Assembly: GCF_003938605.1 (NCBI RefSeq)
Contig: NZ_RHWX01000009.1
Location: 81,178-145,177 of the forward strand
Direction: 5' to 3'
Source: Brevundimonas sp. 357
GTDB taxonomy: Bacteria > Pseudomonadota > Alphaproteobacteria > Caulobacterales > Caulobacteraceae
DNA length: 64,000 bases
Of this stretch, positions 52,673 through 63,880 are shown in pieces. The position numbers and the translations under genes were made by a program. Under the pieces are notes generated by a model. It made no database searches, had not been told where the DNA came from, and saw only the letters and a program-made list of their open reading frames with translations. Every line of letters starts with the position of its first letter. Within the stretch, counting starts at the first letter, position 1.

Positions 52673-53728
52673 ATGAGCGACATCGAACCCAGACTCACCT
52701 CCTTGGCCCACGGCGGCGGCTGCGGCTGCAAGATCGCGCCCGACGTGCTGCAGTCCATCCTGGCCTCGACACCGCGCACGGCGGCCTTCGCCGATCTGAT
52801 GGTGGGGACCGAGACTTCGGACGATGCGGCGGTCTGGCGGCTGAACGACCAGCAGGCCCTGGTGGCGACGACCGATTTCTTCATGCCGATGGTGGACGAC
52901 CCGTTCGACTTCGGCCGGATCGCGGCGGCCAACGCCCTGTCGGACGTCTACGCCATGGGGGCGACGCCGATCTTCGCCCTGGCCCTCGTCGGCATGCCGG
53001 TCGGCAAGCTGTCGCCCCAGACCATCGGCCGGGTGCTGGAAGGCGGTGCGGCCGTCTGCGCCGAGGCGGGCGTCCCCGTGGCGGGCGGCCATTCGATCGA
53101 CAGCCTGGAGCCGATTTACGGCCTGGTCGCCCTGGGTCTGACGCATCCGGACCGGGTGCTGACCAATCGCGGCGCGCGGGCGGGCGACGTGCTGATCCTG
53201 ACCAAGGCCCTGGGCGTCGGCGTGCTGAGCGCCGCCTACAAGCAGGGGCGGCTGGAGGCGGGCGGCTATGAGGCCCTGATCGGCTCGACCACCCGGCTGA
53301 ACACGCCGGGGCCGAAGCTGGCGGCGATGGACGGGGTCCATGCGGTGACGGACGTGACCGGCTTCGGCTTGCTGGGCCACGCGCTCGAGATGGCGCGCGG
53401 CGCGGGCCTGACGGTCGAGATCGACGCCGATGCGCCGCTGTTTCTGGACGGATCGCCCGCCCTGGCCCAGGCCGGGGTGCGAACCGGGGCCTCGGTGCGC
53501 AACTGGGCGGCCTATGGCGAAGCGATGACGCTGGACGCCGCGCTGCCGGAATGGCGGCGCGACCTGCTGACCGATCCCCAGACCTCGGGCGGTCTTCTGA
53601 TCGCCGTCGCGCCTGAGGCGGCCGAGGCGGTGATGACGTTGGTGGCGGACATGGGCTTCGCCTCGGCGCGCCGCGTCGGCCGCGTGCGCGAGGGCGCGCC
53701 TTCCGTGGTCGTGAAGGCGGGCGGCTGA
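52673..53728 (+). CDS. selD: Selenide, water dikinase
   Basis: 351 residues. Makes selenophosphate from selenide and ATP. The catalytic Cys17 and Lys20 lie in [16 protein letters not shown], the ATP-binding segment is [20 protein letters not shown], and [18 protein letters not shown] and [13 protein letters not shown] are family signatures. The active-site Cys is Cys, not selenocysteine. It overlaps selU by one base, so the two are co-translated. Confidence 0.96.
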   Translation: MSDIEPRLTSLAHGGGCGCKIAPDVLQSILASTPRTAAFADLMVGTETSDDAAVWRLNDQQALVATTDFFMPMVDDPFDFGRIAAANALSDVYAMGATPIFALALVGMPVGKLSPQTIGRVLEGGAAVCAEAGVPVAGGHSIDSLEPIYGLVALGLTHPDRVLTNRGARAGDVLILTKALGVGVLSAAYKQGRLEAGGYEALIGSTTRLNTPGPKLAAMDGVHAVTDVTGFGLLGHALEMARGAGLTVEIDADAPLFLDGSPALAQAGVRTGASVRNWAAYGEAMTLDAALPEWRRDLLTDPQTSGGLLIAVAPEAAEAVMTLVADMGFASARRVGRVREGAPSVVVKAGG

Positions 53729-54792
53729 TGGCGCGGCTGACGGCGGACGTGTCGCTTGCGGCGCTGGCCCGCTACGACGCCGTCATCGACGTGCGCAGTC
53801 CCGGCGAGTTCGCCGAGGATCACCTGCCCGGCGCGATCAACCTGCCGGTGCTGGACGACGCCCAGCGCGCCGAGGTGGGAACCCTCTATGTCCAGACCTC
53901 GAAATTCCTCGCCCGACGCCTGGGCGCGGCCCTGGTGGCGCGCAACATCGCCGCGCATCTGGAAGGGGCGCTGGGCGACCGCGACGGCGGGTTTCAGCCC
54001 CTGGTCTATTGCTGGCGCGGGGGGCAGCGCTCGACCGCCATGACCACGGTGATGGAGCAGGTCGGCTGGCCCGTTACGCGGCTGGAGGGCGGCTATCAGA
54101 CCTGGCGCCGGACGGTGGCCGCCGCCCTGCATGACGGGGAGACGGCCCCGGCGCTGAAGCTGGTCCTGCTGGACGGCCTGACCGGCAGCGGCAAGACCGA
54201 GGTGCTGGCCCGCCTGGCGGATCACGGCGTTCAGAGCCTGGACCTGGAGGGGCTGGCGGCGCATCGCGGCTCCCTGTTCGGGCGCACCGAGGCGGAGCAG
54301 CCGTCGCAGAAGCTGTTTGAGAGCCGACTGTACGCCGCGCTTGCCGCCCTAGACCTGAGCCGCCCCGTGGTGATTGAGGCCGAGGCCAGCCGTATCGGCC
54401 GCTTGACGGTGCCGCCGGTGCTGTGGGCGGCGATGAAGGCGGCGCCCGCCTTGCGCCTGTCCGCCCCGTTCGAGGCGCGGGTCGAGCGGGTGCTGCGCGA
54501 CTATCAGGCGGCGACCGACGATGCGGCCTTGCGCGACGCCCTGCTGGCGCGGATGCCCAGCCACCACAGCCGCGAACAGATCGCGCAGTGGCGCGCCCTG
54601 TCCCAGGCGGGCGACCTGCGCGCCCTGGCGACGGCCCTGATGCGTGATCACTACGATCCGGCCTATCGCCGGGCGTCGGCGGGCGCGCGCGATCTGGGCG
54701 AGATCACGATGGACGGCGGCGCTGAGGCTGATCTGGACCGTGCGGCGGAAGCAATTGCGGCTTCCCTCTCCCGCCGGGAGAGGGGCGGTTAG
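53728..54792 (+). CDS. selU: tRNA 2-selenouridine synthase (SelU/MnmH)
   Basis: 354 residues. The N-terminal rhodanese domain has the catalytic Cys95 in YCWRGGQRSTAM, and the C-terminal P-loop domain has LDGLTGSGKTEVL near residue 150. It converts 2-thiouridine at tRNA position 34 to 2-selenouridine using selenophosphate from SelD. The last residues (SLSRRERGG) are encoded by a family C palindrome, and the stop overlaps the convergent tldD by 4 bases. Confidence 0.94.
   Translation: MARLTADVSLAALARYDAVIDVRSPGEFAEDHLPGAINLPVLDDAQRAEVGTLYVQTSKFLARRLGAALVARNIAAHLEGALGDRDGGFQPLVYCWRGGQRSTAMTTVMEQVGWPVTRLEGGYQTWRRTVAAALHDGETAPALKLVLLDGLTGSGKTEVLARLADHGVQSLDLEGLAAHRGSLFGRTEAEQPSQKLFESRLYAALAALDLSRPVVIEAEASRIGRLTVPPVLWAAMKAAPALRLSAPFEARVERVLRDYQAATDDAALRDALLARMPSHHSREQIAQWRALSQAGDLRALATALMRDHYDPAYRRASAGARDLGEITMDGGAEADLDRAAEAIAASLSRRERGG
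54764..54784. repeat. Family C palindrome inside the selU 3' end
   Basis: CCCTCTCCC-GCC-GGGAGAGGG, a 9-bp stem that lies within the last codons of selU and just before the tldD stop codon (convergent). Confidence 0.7.
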
Positions 54793-56219
54793 ATCGCCGT
54801 GCCGCCGACCGTCAGGCCGCCGATCTTGAGGCTGGGCTGGCCGATGCCGACGGGGACGCCCTGACCGGCCTTGCCGCAGGTGCCGACGCCGGGGTCGAAG
54901 GCGAAGTCGTCTCCGATCATCTGGATCTGGGTCAGGGCCGTGGCGCCGTCGCCGATCAGGGTGGCGCCGCGCACCGGGGTGGTGATCCTGCCGTCCTCGA
55001 TCAGATAGGCCTCGGTGCACTGGAAGACGAATTTGCCGTTGGTGATGTCCACCTGGCCGCCGCCGAAGTTGGCGGCGTAGAGGCCGCGCTTGGTGCTGGC
55101 GATCATGTCGGCCTGCGAATCCTTGCCGCCTTCCATGAAGGTGTTGGTCATGCGCGGCATGGGCGTATGGGCGAAGGACTGGCGGCGGCCGTTGCCGGTG
55201 GCGTTGGCGCCCAGCTGGCGCGCCGACAGCCGGTCGTGCATCAGGCCGACCATGATCCCGTCCTCGATCAGCACGGTGCGCGAGGTCGGCGTGCCTTCGT
55301 CGTCGAATGACAGGGAGCCGCGGCGCCCGGCGATGGAGCCGTCGTCCACGACCGTCACGCCCGGCGCGGCGACGCGCTTGCCCATCATGCCGGTGAAGAC
55401 CGACGAGCCCTTGCGGTGGAAGTCGCCCTCGAAGCCGTGGCCCACCGCTTCGTGCAGCAGGACGCCGGGCCAGCCGGCGCCCAGCACCACGTCCATCTCG
55501 CCCGCCGGGCAGTCGACGGCCTCCAGATTGACCAGGGCCTGGCGCAGGGCCTCGTCCACCTGAGCCTGCCAGCGTTCGGGGGCGATCCATTCCTCGAAGC
55601 CCGCGCGGCCGCCTGCGCCGGACGAGGCGCTTTCGCGCTTGCCGTCCTTCTCGACGGTGACGGACACGTTCAACCGGACCAGCGGACGCAGGTCGCTGAG
55701 CAGCCGCCCGTCGCCGCGCAGGATGTCTATGGCGCGGCGTTCGCCGACTAGGGAGGCAGAGACCTGCACCACGCGCGGATCGCGGGCGCGCGCCCAGGCG
55801 TCGATCTCGGCCAGCAGGGCGATCTTGTCCGAAAAGGCCGGGGCCAGCAGCGGATCGACCGGATCATAGAGGCGCTGGTTGGTGGCGCGCGGCGCCTCGG
55901 CGGCGGTTCCGTCATAGCCGCGCTTGGCGAGCGCAGCGCTGTCGGCGGCGCGGCGGATGGCGGCGGCGGAGATTTCATTGGCGTGGGCGTAGCCGGCGGT
56001 CTCGCCCGCCACGACGCGCAGGCCGAAGCCCTCAACCGCGTCATAGGAGGCGCCCTTCAGCCGCCCGTCGTCGAAGACCAGGGATTCGCTCTCGGTCTTT
56101 TCGAGGAACAACTCCCCGTCGTCGGCGCCCGACAGGGCGGTCTGCAGGATCGACAGGGCCTCGTCCGGGGCTAGGCCCGCAGCGTCGAGGATGGGGGAGG
56201 GGGAGGCGACGGTGCTCAT
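54789..56219 (-). CDS. tldD: Metalloprotease TldD
   Basis: 476 residues. The zinc-binding HExxxH (HEAVGH, 256-261) is in VLLHEAVGHGFEGDFHRKG. Other family blocks: GFGLRVVAGETAGYAHANE near 70 and GGQVDITNGKFVFQ near 400. TldD works with TldE/PmbA as a protease that matures modified peptides such as microcin B17; in most bacteria the natural substrates are unknown. No tldE lies in this window. Confidence 0.95.
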   Translation of the reverse strand: MSTVASPSPILDAAGLAPDEALSILQTALSGADDGELFLEKTESESLVFDDGRLKGASYDAVEGFGLRVVAGETAGYAHANEISAAAIRRAADSAALAKRGYDGTAAEAPRATNQRLYDPVDPLLAPAFSDKIALLAEIDAWARARDPRVVQVSASLVGERRAIDILRGDGRLLSDLRPLVRLNVSVTVEKDGKRESASSGAGGRAGFEEWIAPERWQAQVDEALRQALVNLEAVDCPAGEMDVVLGAGWPGVLLHEAVGHGFEGDFHRKGSSVFTGMMGKRVAAPGVTVVDDGSIAGRRGSLSFDDEGTPTSRTVLIEDGIMVGLMHDRLSARQLGANATGNGRRQSFAHTPMPRMTNTFMEGGKDSQADMIASTKRGLYAANFGGGQVDITNGKFVFQCTEAYLIEDGRITTPVRGATLIGDGATALTQIQMIGDDFAFDPGVGTCGKAGQGVPVGIGQPSLKIGGLTVGGTAI

Positions 56220-56262
56220 GGACGCTAGATAGGGGCTGCGAGGCCCGGCGTCACGGCCCGCA

Positions 56263-56302
56263 AAAGCAATCGGCCCCTCTCGTCGTGCGAAAGGGGCCGA
56301 TC
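56263..56302 (-). terminator. Terminator of the PadR-DUF1700-DUF2807 operon
   Basis: Stem ATCGGCCCCT (56269-56278) / AGGGGCCGAT (56292-56301), with TTGCTTTTG following on the minus strand. It lies 27 bases after the DUF2807 gene stop. Confidence 0.75.
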
Positions 56303-56328
56303 GGCGTCATGCGCGTGCGGGCGACGCT

Positions 56329-57108
56329 TTAGTCCTCCGTCACCTCGCCCGAGCCGCTGACCGACTGGCGCAGTTCGGCGGGGCGGCGGGTCAGGCGCAC
56401 TTCGCCGCTGCCCGAGACGTCGACCTCGGCCTTGCCGCTGGGGCCGACGCGGACCTCGCCCGAGCCGCTGACGCGGACCTTGGCGTCGTCGACGATCAGT
56501 TCGTCCATGCGGGCGTCGCCGGCGCCGGAGACATCGACCGTCACGGCGTCGGTGCGACCCTGGACCCGCACGTCGGACGAGCCGGTCAGCGTCAGTTCCA
56601 GCGACGGCTGGTCATAGCCGCGGATCTTCAGCTCGGTCGGGCCGGAGAGGTCGAAGGTCTTCACCGAGGGGGCCTTGATGATGATCTTCAGGGCGTCGGT
56701 CTCGCTCCAGCCGCGAATGCCGGTGCGGGTCCAGCGGACATAGCTGCGGTCCCCGCGCGGGGCCTCGTCCAGGGTCAGACGGCCGTTGGAGAAGCGCACC
56801 CGCTCGACCACGTTCTGGGCGCCCGAGACGGTGATGCCCGGCGTCTCAGCCTGTTGGTCGTAGACGACGTCGGCGGGGATGTTGATCGCCAGGCGGTCGT
56901 CGCCGGTCCATTCGATGGTGCGGGTGGTGTCGGGCGAGACCTGGCCGCGTTCGACGGTGAAGCCGCTGTCGCCGGCCTCGTCGTCGGTGATGACCCAGGT
57001 CCAGTCGTGGCGGGCCAGGTCGCGGCCTCCCACGGCGAAGGCGCCGCCGATGCCGACGATGGCCAGGATCAGGCCCGCGCCGGAGATGATGAGCAGATTG
57101 CGGATCAT
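56329..57108 (-). CDS. DUF2807 (GIN-domain) membrane-anchored protein
   Basis: 259 residues: one N-terminal transmembrane helix (LLIISGAGLILAIVGIGGAFAVG) then a right-handed beta-helix-like domain with the repeated VSGSGEVR pattern near the C-terminus (DVSGAGDAR, RVSGSGEVRV, DVSGSGEVRL). This is DUF2807, often named 'head GIN'. Its role is unknown, but in many bacteria it occurs with PadR and DUF1700 genes, as here, in units thought to respond to envelope conditions. Ribosome binding site GAGGAG upstream. Confidence 0.88.
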   Translation of the reverse strand: MIRNLLIISGAGLILAIVGIGGAFAVGGRDLARHDWTWVITDDEAGDSGFTVERGQVSPDTTRTIEWTGDDRLAINIPADVVYDQQAETPGITVSGAQNVVERVRFSNGRLTLDEAPRGDRSYVRWTRTGIRGWSETDALKIIIKAPSVKTFDLSGPTELKIRGYDQPSLELTLTGSSDVRVQGRTDAVTVDVSGAGDARMDELIVDDAKVRVSGSGEVRVGPSGKAEVDVSGSGEVRLTRRPAELRQSVSGSGEVTED

Positions 57109-57132
57109 GACTGTGTTCTCCTCTCTCTGGCT

Positions 57133-57699
57133 TTAGGCCTGGGGTTCCAGGGCGGGTTTGACGACGCGGTAGTGCAGGCGGGCGTACCAGACGGTGGCGT
57201 CGATCAGCCACTTGGTCAGCAGGGCCATGGTTCCGACCATGAAGACGCCCAGGCCCATCAGGCCGACGCCCAGCAGCGCGGCGGCCAACGCCCCGCCCGG
57301 CAGGCCCATGAAGGCGCCCGCCACCATGACGAAGCCGCCGGCGATGAAGACGCCGACCCCGCCCAGCAGCAGGGACAGCACCGTGCCGAAGACGGGCAGG
57401 GCGATGGGCAGCAGGATCAGGATGTCGATCGCACCCAGGCCCAGGATGCCGAACACGGCCCCAGCGGCGGAGGAGGCCGACGGCTCCTGACGCCAGCGTT
57501 GGGCGCCGGCCTCGGCCTTCAGTTCGCGGGACAGGCGGTCGGGATCGCCCAGGGCCTCGGCCACCTCGGCCTCGCTGCGCCCGGCGGCGGCGCCGTCGGC
57601 GAAGTGGGCTTCATAGTCGGCCACGATCTCATTGGCGGTGGCGGCGGGCAGGCCCACCAGGCCGCGTCGCAGTCGCGCCAGGAATTCCGCGCGGTTCAT
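57133..57699 (-). CDS. DUF1700 membrane protein
   Basis: 188 residues. The N-terminal domain (NRAEFLARLRRGLVGLPAATANEIVADYEAHFADGAAAG) is the DUF1700 start, and about four transmembrane helices follow. It belongs to an operon with a PadR regulator upstream and a GIN-domain protein downstream. Its start codon overlaps the PadR stop by 4 bases. Function unknown. Confidence 0.88.
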   Translation of the reverse strand: MNRAEFLARLRRGLVGLPAATANEIVADYEAHFADGAAAGRSEAEVAEALGDPDRLSRELKAEAGAQRWRQEPSASSAAGAVFGILGLGAIDILILLPIALPVFGTVLSLLLGGVGVFIAGGFVMVAGAFMGLPGGALAAALLGVGLMGLGVFMVGTMALLTKWLIDATVWYARLHYRVVKPALEPQA

Positions 57700-58127
57700 T
57701 GCTTCTCTCCCCTGTCAGCTTGGGCAGTCGATTCGGTTTGGGCGCTCTGATCGAGCAGGGCGGGCGTTTCGGCCGGGGCCTCGGCGACAATGACGCTGTC
57801 GTCGTCATCGCCCGCGATCAGGGCCTCGACGGCGCGGGCGAACGCCCGCCACTCGCCGGTCTGTCCGTCCAGGGCGCGGCGGCCCGCGGCGGTCAGACGA
57901 TAGTATTTGCGCGACGGGCCGCTGGATGATTCGACCAGATAGGTCTCGACCAGGCCGTCGGTCTGCATCCGCCGCATCAGCGGATAGATGGTGCCTTCCC
58001 CCATGCCGATGGCGTCGGACAGGCGGCTGGCGATTTCATAGGCGTAGCTGTCGCGTCGGGCGAGCAGCGCCAGGACACACAGCCCCAGCACGCCTTTCTT
58101 CAGTTGGATGTCGATGGTGTCGGGCAT
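57696..58127 (-). CDS. PadR-family transcriptional regulator
   Basis: 143 residues: winged helix (LKKGVLGLCVLALLARRDSYAYEIASRL, GMGEGTIYPLMRRMQTDGLVE) followed by a C-terminal helical domain and an acidic tail. Short PadR proteins of this kind are repressors relieved by a ligand. It heads the operon with DUF1700 and DUF2807 genes and probably represses it. A candidate operator lies 46-70 bases upstream of the start codon. Confidence 0.9.
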   Translation of the reverse strand: MPDTIDIQLKKGVLGLCVLALLARRDSYAYEIASRLSDAIGMGEGTIYPLMRRMQTDGLVETYLVESSSGPSRKYYRLTAAGRRALDGQTGEWRAFARAVEALIAGDDDDSVIVAEAPAETPALLDQSAQTESTAQADRGEKQ

Positions 58128-58167
58128 TGCGTCCCTCTTGGGCGTCCCTCTCTAGGGTGCTTAAGGG

Positions 58168-58198
58168 GTATCGCAAGGTATCTTGCCGTGCAAGGTAG
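58168..58198. promoter_or_regulatory. Candidate PadR operator
   Basis: The palindrome GCAAG-GTAT-CTTGC (58173-58186) followed by a second inverted repeat, TTGC-CGT-GCAA (58183-58193), and three copies of the GGTA half-sites, 46-66 bases upstream of the PadR start codon. The arrangement suits autoregulation. Confidence 0.5.
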
Positions 58199-58391
58199 CT
58201 GGCCAAACATGACAGCGATTTAATCGACCGCATTTTGCCCGGAGGTCGCCATAGGTGCGCTTGATCGCTTGGCAAGGGCGGTTCGAGCCGATAAGGACCG
58301 GCCATGACACGCCGAGGTCCGTCTGGGCCCGGCGACGCTTGCGAATTGCTCGCAAACGTCTGCTGCAGAACGGTTTATGAGGACTTCTCGA

Positions 58392-61033
<2,642 letters not shown>

Positions 61034-61056
61034 TCCTTATCGGATAGACCCGGAGA

Positions 61057-61098
61057 GGCCGCCCTTCCGTAATCGGAGGGGCGGCCTTAACGCTTTTT
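61057..61098 (+). terminator. Hairpin and T run between coxA and ctaB
   Basis: Stem of 13 bp (GGCCGCCCTTCCG with CGGAGGGGCGGCC, loop TAAT; one G-U) at 61057-61086, then TTAACGCTTTTT ending directly at the ctaB start codon. It is a terminator or attenuator. Confidence 0.75.
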
Positions 61099-62076
61099 AT
61101 GACCATGACCGAACAGCCCACCCGCGAAACGCCCCTCGTCACCACGGCCCAGCCGGAAGACTTCTTCCAGCTGTTGAAGCCGCGCGTCATGTCGCTTGTG
61201 GTGTTCACGGCGGTGACGGGCCTGGTCGTGGCGCCGGGTCAGCTGAGCTGGGTCAATGCGGTCATCGCCATTCTGTGCATCGCCGTCGGCGCCGGCGCGG
61301 CGGGCGCGCTGAACATGGCGGTCGAGGGCGAGACCGACGCCTTGATGCGGCGCACGCGCGGCCGTCCGGTCGCGGCGGGCCGCGTGCGCAAGAACGACGC
61401 CATCGCCTTCGGCATGGTGCTGTCGGTCTTTTCGGTCATGCTGCTGGGCATGACGACCAACTGGCTGGCGGGCGGCCTGCTGGCCCTGACCATCGTCTAT
61501 TACGCCTGGCTCTACACCCTGGTGCTGAAGCGCCGGACGCCCCAGAACATCGTCATCGGCGGCGCGGCAGGGGCCTTGCCCCCCGTGATCGGCTGGGCGG
61601 CGGTGACGGGCGACGCGCCGTGGCAGGCCTGGCTGCTGTTCCTGATCATCTTCATGTGGACGCCGCCGCACACCTGGGCCCTGACCCTCTATTCGGCCGG
61701 CGACTACGCCAAGGCGGGCATTCCGATGATGCCGGTGGCGCGCGGGGCCAAGTCGACCCGTCTGCAGATCCTGCTCTACAGCCTGGCCTTCGTGCCGGTG
61801 GCGATCGCGCCGGCCTTCACCGGCCTGGGCGGCCCCATCTATCTGGTGGTGTCGGTCGCGGGCGGGCTGGGCTTCCTGGCCCTGGCCTTCCGCCTGTGGC
61901 GCTCGCGCGCCGGCGACCAGCCCGACAAGGCCGAGGCCGTGGGGCGAGAGGCCGCATTGTATGACGTCCGGGTCGAGGCCAAACCGGCCCGCAACCTGTT
62001 CGCCTTTTCGATCTTGTACCTGATGGCGTTGTTCTCGGCCCTGTTGGTCGAGCATCTGTCGGGCGTCGGAGTCTGA
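61099..62076 (+). CDS. ctaB: Protoheme IX farnesyltransferase (haem o synthase)
   Basis: 325 residues, about nine transmembrane helices. The prenyl-diphosphate site NMAVEGETDALMRRTRGRPVAAGR-like block at about 75-97 and the second site WTPPHTWALTLYSAGDYAKAG near 190-210 identify the UbiA-family CtaB/CyoE. It adds a farnesyl group to haem b to make haem o, the precursor of haem a for the oxidase. The ATG at 61099 lies right after a T run and has no Shine-Dalgarno sequence; ATG at 61105 is an alternative. Confidence 0.94.
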   Translation: MTMTEQPTRETPLVTTAQPEDFFQLLKPRVMSLVVFTAVTGLVVAPGQLSWVNAVIAILCIAVGAGAAGALNMAVEGETDALMRRTRGRPVAAGRVRKNDAIAFGMVLSVFSVMLLGMTTNWLAGGLLALTIVYYAWLYTLVLKRRTPQNIVIGGAAGALPPVIGWAAVTGDAPWQAWLLFLIIFMWTPPHTWALTLYSAGDYAKAGIPMMPVARGAKSTRLQILLYSLAFVPVAIAPAFTGLGGPIYLVVSVAGGLGFLALAFRLWRSRAGDQPDKAEAVGREAALYDVRVEAKPARNLFAFSILYLMALFSALLVEHLSGVGV

Positions 62077-62081
62077 ATCCC

Positions 62082-62336
62082 ATGTCCAACCTCCAGTACC
62101 TGAAGCTGAACGATGAACAGGTTCGTGCGCGCAAGCGTCGCAACGTGGCCATCGCCCTGGGCCTGCTGGCCTTCATCGCCCTGGTCTACACCGTGACGGT
62201 GTCGCGCATGCACGCCAACAACCAGGCGCGGCATGAAGCCGAGGCGGCGGCCCTGGCCACGCTGGAGAGGGCCGATCCGGCCCTTCCGGCGCCGGTCCAG
62301 CCGGACGCTCCTGCGCCTGTAACCCAGGAGCCTTGA
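62082..62336 (+). CDS. CoxF-like small membrane protein
   Basis: 84 residues with one transmembrane helix (about 22-42, NVAIALGLLAFIALVYTVTV) and a Pro/Ala-rich tail. In alphaproteobacteria a small protein called CoxF lies between ctaB and ctaG, which is the position here. Role in oxidase assembly is presumed, not shown. It starts six bases after the ctaB stop. Confidence 0.75.
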   Translation: MSNLQYLKLNDEQVRARKRRNVAIALGLLAFIALVYTVTVSRMHANNQARHEAEAAALATLERADPALPAPVQPDAPAPVTQEP

Positions 62337-62341
62337 GGGCT

Positions 62342-62917
62342 GTGAAGAACAAGAATTCGGTCGCGCTGCTGTGCGCGGCCCTGGTCATCCTGATGACGGG
62401 CGCGGCCTTCGCCGCCGTGCCGCTGTACCGGCTGTTCTGCCAGGTGACGGGCTTTGACGGCACGACCATGAAGGCCGAGGCGGCGCCGACCACGATTCTG
62501 GACCAGGAAGTCCTGATCCGTTTCGACACCAACGTCCGCGACCTGCCCATGACCTTCAAGGCCGAGCAGTTCAGCCAGAAGGTCCGCATCGGCGAGACGG
62601 GCATGGCCTATTTCGAGGTGACCAACACCTCGAACCAGACGATCCACGCCACGGCGGCCTATAACGTCGTGCCCGAGCGGGCCGGTCCGTACTTCCAGAA
62701 GCTGCAGTGCTTCTGCTTCGAGGGGCAGGAGATCGCGCCGGGCGCGACCGTTTCCTTCCCGATGCAGTATTTCGTCGCGCCTGAGATGGCGACCGACGCC
62801 GAGGTGAAGGGGGTGCGCGAAATCACCCTCAGCTACACCTTCTTTCCAACCAAAGGCTTTCAGCAGGCCGTTGCGAACGACTCTGCTGTTGGCAAAGCCG
62901 GAGAGCGGGGGCTATAG
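62342..62917 (+). CDS. ctaG: Cytochrome c oxidase assembly protein CtaG (Cox11)
   Basis: 191 residues: one N-terminal transmembrane helix (VALLCAALVILMTGAAFAAVPLY) and a periplasmic domain with the Cu-binding motif CFCF (LQCFCFEGQEI) near residue 117. CtaG delivers Cu to the CuB site of subunit I. Starts at the GTG at 62342 or TTG at 62333; the GTG version fits better. Preceded by CoxF, followed by subunit III. Confidence 0.92.
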   Translation: MKNKNSVALLCAALVILMTGAAFAAVPLYRLFCQVTGFDGTTMKAEAAPTTILDQEVLIRFDTNVRDLPMTFKAEQFSQKVRIGETGMAYFEVTNTSNQTIHATAAYNVVPERAGPYFQKLQCFCFEGQEIAPGATVSFPMQYFVAPEMATDAEVKGVREITLSYTFFPTKGFQQAVANDSAVGKAGERGL

Positions 62918-62959
62918 CCCTCTTCAAACGACTCTCGCCTTAATTCAGAGACCTTGGGA

Positions 62960-63838
62960 ATGGCTGACGCTCACGCGAAACCGCAACACGACTACCATCT
63001 GGTCGATCCGAGCCCCTGGCCGCTGATCGCCTCCTTCTCCGCCTGCATCATGTTCGTGGGCGCCGTGATGTGGATGAAGGGCCTGTTCGGTCTGCCGGAA
63101 GGTACCAAGTGGCTGTTCTTCGCCGGTCTCGCGGGCGTGCTGTTCACGATGTACGGCTGGTGGGCCGACGTCATCAAGGAATCCAAGAAGGGCGACCACA
63201 CCCCGGTCGTCGGCATCGGCCTGCGCTACGGCATGGTGCTGTTCATCGCGTCGGAGGTGATGTTCTTCGTCTCCTTCTTCTGGATGTTCTTCGACATGGC
63301 GATCTTCAACGAAGCGCGCACGATCATCCCGGAAGTCGGCAACTGGGCCGATACGGCGACCGCCTGGCAGACCTGGCCGCCCAAGGGCGTCGAGCTGCTG
63401 GATCCGTGGAGCCTGCCGCTCATGAACACGGTCATCCTGCTGCTGTCGGGCACGACCCTGACCTGGGCGCACCACGCCCTGATCGGCGGCGACCGCAAGG
63501 GCGCTAAGCTGGGCCTGCTGATCACCGTCCTGCTGGGCGTGCTGTTCACCGGCGTTCAGGCCTATGAATATTACCACATCCTGCACGGCCACCTGTTCTT
63601 CAGCGAAGAAGCGGCCCAGTCGAAGCTGTACGGCTCCATCTTCTTCATGACGACGGGCTTCCACGGCTTCCACGTCCTGGTCGGCACCATCTTCCTGGCC
63701 GTCTGCCTGCTGCGCCTCTACGCCGGTCAGATGACCCCGCAGAAGCATTTCGGCCTCGAAGCCGCCGCCTGGTACTGGCACTTCGTCGACGTGGTGTGGC
63801 TGTTCCTCTTCGTCTTCATGTACGTCGTCTTCGGTTGA
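62960..63838 (+). CDS. coxC: Cytochrome c oxidase subunit III
   Basis: 292 residues, seven transmembrane helices (PLIASFSACIMFVGAVMW at the start, ASEVMFFVSFFWMFFDMA near 100, and HFVDVVWLFLFVFMYVVFG at the end). It stabilises the catalytic core of the oxidase. I chose the ATG at 62960; a TTG at 62954 is also in frame. It lies 42 bases after ctaG and completes the cluster. The genes that commonly follow (DUF983, SURF1) would lie beyond the window. Confidence 0.96.
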   Translation: MADAHAKPQHDYHLVDPSPWPLIASFSACIMFVGAVMWMKGLFGLPEGTKWLFFAGLAGVLFTMYGWWADVIKESKKGDHTPVVGIGLRYGMVLFIASEVMFFVSFFWMFFDMAIFNEARTIIPEVGNWADTATAWQTWPPKGVELLDPWSLPLMNTVILLLSGTTLTWAHHALIGGDRKGAKLGLLITVLLGVLFTGVQAYEYYHILHGHLFFSEEAAQSKLYGSIFFMTTGFHGFHVLVGTIFLAVCLLRLYAGQMTPQKHFGLEAAAWYWHFVDVVWLFLFVFMYVVFG

Positions 63839-63880
63839 TCGAACGCGACGGACAAGTTGAGCTTTCGTCGGCGCGGGGGC

